In this document: positions 58,613-64,000 of the stretch, one piece after another
Position numbering within the stretch: position 1 is the first letter of the stretch
Layout: each line of letters opens with the position of its first letter
Source of the DNA: JAIOHN01 sp038258185
GTDB taxonomy: Bacteria; Chloroflexota; Anaerolineae; Aggregatilineales; Phototrophicaceae
Direction of reading: 5' to 3'
Assembly (NCBI GenBank): GCA_038258185.1
Contig: JBBSQD010000001.1
Span: 26,820-90,819 of the forward strand
DNA: 64,000 bases
The notes under the pieces: generated by a model
What the model saw: the letters and a program-made list of their open reading frames with translations, nothing else
Databases searched by the model: none
What the model was told of the DNA's origin: nothing
Made by a program: the position numbers and the translations under genes

Positions 58613-61600
58613 AAGATCGGTAGAGGTTGCTCAGTCCGCCCAACAGCACATTACCCGGCGGGTATTCAGTGTGGTGATGATCGCATTTGTGGTGATCGGC
58701 TTTATGGTCGTTTTCGCCATGCGCCAGAATGCCTATGATGGGTTGAGCAACCGGCACGATATTCTCTTGTCGAATCTGAGCCAGTCCCTGAGTGATAATC
58801 TTCAAGATATCGCGGGTGAAAATCTGAAATTTTCTGCCACTGAATCCATGCGGCAGTTTGCGCTGGCCGCTGATGGTGGCCGTTCGGTCAGTATTTCGCG
58901 GCGTAATGCTTTGCTGGATCAGTTACTGAATGTCTTTGATCAAAACCCTGATGCCTATGCGGCGATACGCTATATCAGCAGTGATGGCATCGTGCGTAAC
59001 GAAATTATCAGCCAGTTAGGTAATATTTCGATCACCAGTAACACAAGCGAAGTCAGTTTTGCGGAAGATCCGGTTTTTGTCCGTGCGCTGGCGGGTGACG
59101 ATAATACTCTGTATATGGGCGATATGTCGCTTGTTCAGGAAGATAGCGAAGCTCTGCTGGAGCCGCTGCCCATTTTCCGCATGGCGGCGCCGGTACGATT
59201 CCGCTCTACGGATGCGACCGCGCTGGGGGTGATTGAGTTTGACCTGCTTGCCGATCAGATCGTCGGCAATATCCTCAGTGCGGCACAGTCGCGCACTTAT
59301 GGCGAAGATGATCGCCGCTATATTTTAGAGGATAGCCAGGGCAACCTGATCGCTGATTCGTCTCTCGGCTCTCTGGCGGAATTATTTGAAATGTCGGAGA
59401 TTGAAGAATTCGATCAGTCTGCGCCAGTGGGCACGCGGACGAATCGGCCTTTGGATCTGACCGATATGCTCAATGCCAATCCCGCTGACTTTAGTGTGGT
59501 TGACCAGGGCAGAACGGTCGTTTCTGCGCAGACATTTTCCCCGACGATCAATGGCTTTAATTTTCCGTGGCGGCTGGTGATTGTTGATGACAGTGGTGTG
59601 GTATTTGCCAACAATTACAACGTTGCCCTGTTGATTTTCGTGCTGTGTGTGGGCGCTGGTCTCGGCGTGTCATTTATAGTGGCGTCTGCTTTGGGTCGTA
59701 TTCTGGCACCGCTGGATTATGCCACCCGAATTGCTCAGGATGTGGCGGAAGAAAGAATCCCGAACATTACCGCTTCAGAACTGAGCGGCGAGGTGGGCGG
59801 GTCGCTGCTGACTTCCATCACGCAGGTTTCCAATCGCCTGCAAAATCTCAACAAGTCGATGGAAAGCCAGCGCCAGCGCCTGACCCGAAATCTCGAAATT
59901 GCCGCGCGTGTCAGCCGTGAAACCGCCATGCTGGATGATATTGACAGCCTGATTAATCGCGTGATTAATCTGATCTGCGATGAATACGGTTTTTATCATG
60001 CTCAGGTTTTCCTGATTGACGATATTAAGCTCTATGCCGTGCTGCTGTATAGCCACGGTGAAGCTGGCGAGAAACTGCTGGCGCAAAAACACAAAATTCA
60101 AACGGGTTCAAAATCCGTTATTGGGCAGGTGATCGCCCGCGGTAAATCGGTGGTCGTCAACGATACCAATCTGCAAAGTGATTTGCATGCTTTTAACCCC
60201 ATTCTGTCTTTCACCCGGTCGGAAATGGCGCTGCCGTTAAAAATAGGTGATGAGGTGCTGGGTGCGCTGGATATCCAGAGCGCGAACCCCAATGCCTTCC
60301 AGGAAGAAGAAATTCAGGCGTTTCAGTTGCTGACCGATCAGGTCGCAATTGCGATTTACAATGGCCGCTTGCTGCTGCAATCGCGTGATCGTGTTGACCA
60401 GATTGACCGTTTGAACCGCCAGCTTATCCGTACGAGCTGGGAAGATACGGAACAAAAGCTCGGCCTGGAGCGGGTCTATAACTATAACCTGCGTGAGCTT
60501 AAAGAAGGCGAGAATACCGAGCCACGGTCTGAAGGTGAAGCACTCGCCATGCCCATCCGTATTCGTGGCGAAATCGTGGGTTCAATGGACGTGACCTTGC
60601 CAGATGGTGAAAGCCTGTCGGAAGGCGATGCAGCCATTTTACAGGCGGTTTCGGAGCGTGTGGCGCTGGCGCTGGAAAATGCACGTCTCTTCCAGGAAAC
60701 GCAGCTCAGCCTTCAGGAAACTTCGGTACTGTATGACCTGAGCCGAACCATCAATGAGGCCGAAAACCTCGACGGCGTGATCCAGGCGATTATCGAAACG
60801 GTGATGCAGGGCGCGACTGGCGGTCAGGTACTGGAATTTGACGATCATGCTTATGGGGCCTCGTCCGAATGGCTGACGGTGACGGCGGACTGGTCTGCCC
60901 AACCGCGTGACTGGCAGCAAGCCAGCTTACTGGGCTTACGGCTTTACGTCCCTGATTACAAATTTCTGGAGTCGGTGACGAATGATAAGATTGTAATCAT
61001 TAATAACATCGAAGCAGACCCGCGCGTGGATGAATCGCTGAAGATCATTTTCGCCAGCCTGAAAGCAGAGTCCGCGGTTCTTATCCCGCTGAACATGCGC
61101 GGCCTGTGGCGCGCGACTATTCTGATCGAATTTCCAGAGGTGCGGCGCTTTAATGATCGCGATGTTCGTGTGTTCAATGCCCTGATTGATCAGGCAGGTG
61201 CGGCGGTTGATAACCGTTTGCTGCTGATCCAGACGGAAGCGACACTGGAATTGCAGGAACGTTTGTATGCAGCCAGCCGTGCGATTAATGCGGCGGAAAC
61301 CATCCCTGATCTGATCAGTCCGCTGGTCAGCACCGCCAGCGATTTCACGCTGAACTTTGCCATCAGCCTGCTGGACGGGCAGTTGGATGAGTATGACTGG
61401 CCGTCGCGGGAACGCGTGGTGGCCCGCACAGAAAATACCCAGGTGATGGAAGTCAATGAGCTTTACCCGTTGCGGATCAATTTTGAATCACCGCTGCATG
61501 CGCGTGAACCAGAATTTGTCACTGATTGGGAAATCGATCAACCTCCGACCTCGCTCATCATGGAGCGACTGCGGTCTGAGGGGCAGCGTTACAGTGCGAT

Positions 61601-64000
61601 CTTCCCGCTGTACAGTGACAATCACCCTGTGGCTTTGTTGTATGTGACTCATCCGGAAATTTATGAGATGAGCAAAGAAGACCAGGAATTCTATATCGCC
61701 GTGACCGGCCAGATCAGCACCGTGTTGCAAAAACGCCGCTTGCTGGAACAGACGGAACGCGCCCTGCAGGAAAGTCGTCTGCTGTATGATGCCAGCCGCG
61801 CTATCACTGCTTCGCAGGATGTGAGCGCCATGTATGCAGTGGCCGTGAATTATCTGGCTGATGCGAATGGCGATCTGAACCGTGCAGCCGTTTTACTGAC
61901 AGTGCCAGAGGCCAACCCGCGTGCGCCTTATCTCGAATATGCTTATGCCTGGTCACGCTCCAGCGGCGAGTCGACTAGGGGGTTGCAGGTTGATCGTGAT
62001 ACGGTGCCGTATGCACGGTTGGCATTAGAGGCTGATGGTGTGGTGAATTTCCCGCAGGTCATGGTTGATCTGGCGGAAGATCGGCATTTTGCTATGCTGG
62101 CCGAAGCGGGTATCAGCAGTATGGTGATTGTGCCGCTTCAGTTCCGCCAGCAATGGTTTGGCGTTCTGGTGTGCGAAAGCCTCCAACCTGAAGCGTTTGA
62201 TGAGCGCTTCGAGCGTTTTGCCCAGTCGATTGGCGATCAGATTGCCATCACGATTGAGAACCGTCGCCTGTTTGCCTCTGCTGAAACTGAACGTGAACTG
62301 CTCAGTTCTATTCTGGAAACCATGCCTTCTGGCGTGCTGGTGCTGGATGCTGAGACTTTTGTGCCGGTGCAGGTCAATGCGCAGGTGTCCACATTGTTGG
62401 GACGTGAGATCAATATGGACGTGCCCTTTACAGCGGATCGCTATCAGTTGCATCACACCGGCACGAGCATGCTCTATGACGATGTGGAACTGCCGATTTA
62501 TGCGACTCTCAACGCGGGCCAGCCTGATTATGGCCTCGTAGACGATATCGTTGTCATGCGCGGTGATAATGAAGATGACCAGGTGGATTTGCTGATGAAT
62601 GCCGCGCCTATCCGCGATGCGCAGGGCAACATCCTCAATATCGTGGCTGTGATTGAGGATATCAGCAGTTTGCGTGGGCTGGAAAATGCCTTGCAGGATA
62701 ACCTGCGCGAAACGATTGCGCTCTATCAGGCGACGCGTTTGCTGGCAGAATCCGAAGAAATCGAAGATGTGCTGGATACGCTGATTGAGCAGTTGATTGG
62801 CATAGAGGCCGGAAATATCGCCATTATCCTGCAGGACGAACAGACTGGCGAACGCCGTATCGCTCGAACACTGAGCCAGGCACCCGAAACATTTGAGCTG
62901 CCCTTCTCGATGCTGGATGACAGAGAAGATCTGTTTATAGATGATGTCCGGGCATTCGCTGCACTGGATGAAGCGACGCGGTTGGATCTGCTGGAAGCAG
63001 GCATTGAGGCGCTGGCGGCTTTACCGCTGACCGGACGTGCGCGTCAATTACCGACTGGTTGGGTCGTCGTCACTTACCATGAGCCGCACAGTTTCACATC
63101 AGAAGAAGAACGTTTCCTGACGACGGTTTCCGACAGTGCGGCTACCGTACTGGACAACCGTAATCTGTTTGTGAGTACCCAGAACGCACTGCACGAAGCC
63201 AGTATTCTGTATCAGGCCAGCCGTGCGCTGACTAACGTAAACAATCATCAGGATATTCTGAATGCGGTGGTTGATCATCTGATTGATGACCATATCACGC
63301 AGGTGTTTATGGTGCTGCTGGTGACTTCCACGTGGGATCATCCGAATGCGTCTGCTGATGTGGTGGCCAGTTGGAGTATGGATGAGTCGTATATTGATCT
63401 GGCCGGGATCACTTTGTCGCCAGATCAGTTCCCGGCATGGGCGCAACTGTCGTCACCCAAACTGGTCACGATTGGCGATATCCTGGAAACCGACCAACTG
63501 GACGCAATGGAAAAGGCCGGTATCGACAGCCTGGGTGTGCGTGCGGTCGTGATTATGCCGCTGCGTGTCGGTAATCGCGTCATTGGTTCCATCTGGCTGG
63601 GTTCCCCCGAACCCGTGCACTTTATGGAACGTGACCAGCGTATTTATCAATCCTTTGCGGAACAGACTTCGCTGACTTTGCAGGCATCACGCTTGCTGGA
63701 ACAGACCGAACGCCGTGCGCGTCAGTTGGCGACATCCGCTGAAGTGAGCCAGATCGCCAGCTCCATTCTCGATCTGAACGAACTGCTGCCGCAGATGGTG
63801 GACTTGATTCGCGACGCGTTTGATTATGACCATGCGCAGGTATTTCTGATGGATCGTGATGATCGCTACGCGGTGCTGCAGGCCAGCACAGGCGAGGCCG
63901 GTGAACAATTGCTGGCTGTGCATCATAAGCTGGAAAAAGGCTCGAACAGTGTCATCGGCTCGGTGACTGAACTGGGTGAACCTGTGATTGCGCTCGATAC
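58599..64000 (+). CDS. very large Cache-HAMP-multi-GAF-PAS protein (3' truncated)
   Basis: The frame is open to the window end (1,800 codons), so the C-terminus is missing. A membrane segment (VFSVVMIAFVVIGFMVVFAM) precedes an extracytoplasmic Cache-like domain. A second segment (ALLIFVLCVGAGLGVSFIVA, about residue 340) is followed by a HAMP-like region. Then come GAF domains at about 440-590, 610-695 (short), 707-870, 880-1050, 1057-1225, 1367-1520, 1527-1700 and from 1707. A PAS domain lies at about 1230-1364 (LETMPSGVLVLDAETF to VAVIEDISSLRGLE). It overlaps the preceding gene by 14 bases. An output domain, such as a histidine kinase, could lie beyond the window. Confidence 0.85.
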   Translation, partial: MTNSKRSVEVAQSAQQHITRRVFSVVMIAFVVIGFMVVFAMRQNAYDGLSNRHDILLSNLSQSLSDNLQDIAGENLKFSATESMRQFALAADGGRSVSISRRNALLDQLLNVFDQNPDAYAAIRYISSDGIVRNEIISQLGNISITSNTSEVSFAEDPVFVRALAGDDNTLYMGDMSLVQEDSEALLEPLPIFRMAAPVRFRSTDATALGVIEFDLLADQIVGNILSAAQSRTYGEDDRRYILEDSQGNLIADSSLGSLAELFEMSEIEEFDQSAPVGTRTNRPLDLTDMLNANPADFSVVDQGRTVVSAQTFSPTINGFNFPWRLVIVDDSGVVFANNYNVALLIFVLCVGAGLGVSFIVASALGRILAPLDYATRIAQDVAEERIPNITASELSGEVGGSLLTSITQVSNRLQNLNKSMESQRQRLTRNLEIAARVSRETAMLDDIDSLINRVINLICDEYGFYHAQVFLIDDIKLYAVLLYSHGEAGEKLLAQKHKIQTGSKSVIGQVIARGKSVVVNDTNLQSDLHAFNPILSFTRSEMALPLKIGDEVLGALDIQSANPNAFQEEEIQAFQLLTDQVAIAIYNGRLLLQSRDRVDQIDRLNRQLIRTSWEDTEQKLGLERVYNYNLRELKEGENTEPRSEGEALAMPIRIRGEIVGSMDVTLPDGESLSEGDAAILQAVSERVALALENARLFQETQLSLQETSVLYDLSRTINEAENLDGVIQAIIETVMQGATGGQVLEFDDHAYGASSEWLTVTADWSAQPRDWQQASLLGLRLYVPDYKFLESVTNDKIVIINNIEADPRVDESLKIIFASLKAESAVLIPLNMRGLWRATILIEFPEVRRFNDRDVRVFNALIDQAGAAVDNRLLLIQTEATLELQERLYAASRAINAAETIPDLISPLVSTASDFTLNFAISLLDGQLDEYDWPSRERVVARTENTQVMEVNELYPLRINFESPLHAREPEFVTDWEIDQPPTSLIMERLRSEGQRYSAIFPLYSDNHPVALLYVTHPEIYEMSKEDQEFYIAVTGQISTVLQKRRLLEQTERALQESRLLYDASRAITASQDVSAMYAVAVNYLADANGDLNRAAVLLTVPEANPRAPYLEYAYAWSRSSGESTRGLQVDRDTVPYARLALEADGVVNFPQVMVDLAEDRHFAMLAEAGISSMVIVPLQFRQQWFGVLVCESLQPEAFDERFERFAQSIGDQIAITIENRRLFASAETERELLSSILETMPSGVLVLDAETFVPVQVNAQVSTLLGREINMDVPFTADRYQLHHTGTSMLYDDVELPIYATLNAGQPDYGLVDDIVVMRGDNEDDQVDLLMNAAPIRDAQGNILNIVAVIEDISSLRGLENALQDNLRETIALYQATRLLAESEEIEDVLDTLIEQLIGIEAGNIAIILQDEQTGERRIARTLSQAPETFELPFSMLDDREDLFIDDVRAFAALDEATRLDLLEAGIEALAALPLTGRARQLPTGWVVVTYHEPHSFTSEEERFLTTVSDSAATVLDNRNLFVSTQNALHEASILYQASRALTNVNNHQDILNAVVDHLIDDHITQVFMVLLVTSTWDHPNASADVVASWSMDESYIDLAGITLSPDQFPAWAQLSSPKLVTIGDILETDQLDAMEKAGIDSLGVRAVVIMPLRVGNRVIGSIWLGSPEPVHFMERDQRIYQSFAEQTSLTLQASRLLEQTERRARQLATSAEVSQIASSILDLNELLPQMVDLIRDAFDYDHAQVFLMDRDDRYAVLQASTGEAGEQLLAVHHKLEKGSNSVIGSVTELGEPVIALD

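Noticed and set aside
1..64000. CRISPR arrays, insertion sequences and prophage genes
   Set aside because: No regularly spaced direct repeats, transposase or phage structural genes were seen.
48454..64000. Histidine kinase domains in the GAF proteins
   Set aside because: No H-box followed by N and G boxes was found. The conserved ends are half-GAF-like. The last gene is incomplete, so only its visible part is judged.

Overview
The window looks like chromosomal DNA of a Chloroflexota bacterium, probably Anaerolineae-like. This is inferred from gene style: many Thr/Pro- or Glu-linked lipoproteins with SH3b modules, strings of GAF sensors without kinase domains, a DUF3352-type protein, an FHA/zinc-ribbon protein and a GyrB-like paralogue. 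No rRNA is present to confirm it. Coding density is high and base composition is about 55-58% GC by eye. Two patches are clearly more AT-rich: the WD40-like gene at 5.7-7.8 kb and the GyrB-like gene at 24.5-25.7 kb.

Layout. 0-2.2 kb: the 3' part of a TIR-domain protein and a methyltransferase. 2.3-9.0 kb: a GabT-type aminotransferase, secreted or lipoprotein genes, a trypsin-like protease and a small stand-alone copy of that protease's N-terminal region. 9.2-14 kb: a lipoprotein behind a palindromic operator, a hydrolase, an ARMT1/DUF89 protein and a glycosyltransferase. 14-16.5 kb: zinc homeostasis genes (Zur, ZnuA-like, ZnuC-like, no permease seen). 16.6-25.8 kb: a large SH3b lipoprotein, an M55 peptidase, a selenocysteine tRNA, a repeat protein, a membrane protein, GNAT, a dienelactone-hydrolase-like protein, the GyrB-like protein and tRNA-Arg(CCT).

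25.9-30.6 kb (minus strand) is the most unusual part. It is a tightly overlapping operon encoding an E2-like (UBC fold) protein, a JAB/JAMM-like protein with an apparent second UBC-like domain, an E1-like ThiF protein, a small acidic protein, a protein-isoaspartate methyltransferase-like protein and a NUDIX hydrolase. No ubiquitin-like protein is visible. The E1-like protein has no cysteine outside its two CxxC pairs, and the JAMM motif has a His-to-Gln change. Upstream lie a ParB-like protein and an FHA protein, then the divergent ftsH gene.

34.8-47.2 kb: a nested hairpin repeat, an orphan CpaF-type ATPase, AcpS, transketolase, a TetR-ABC exporter operon with a clear operator, a DUF3352-type protein, a BMP-type binding protein fused to a fasciclin domain, and an endonuclease/phosphatase-family protein. 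47.6-64.0 kb is one long plus-strand operon of two single-domain response regulators followed by six GAF-domain proteins. Start and stop codons overlap or nearly touch from the first GAF gene onward. No histidine kinase, cyclase or other output domain is visible, and the last gene runs off the window after about 1,800 codons.
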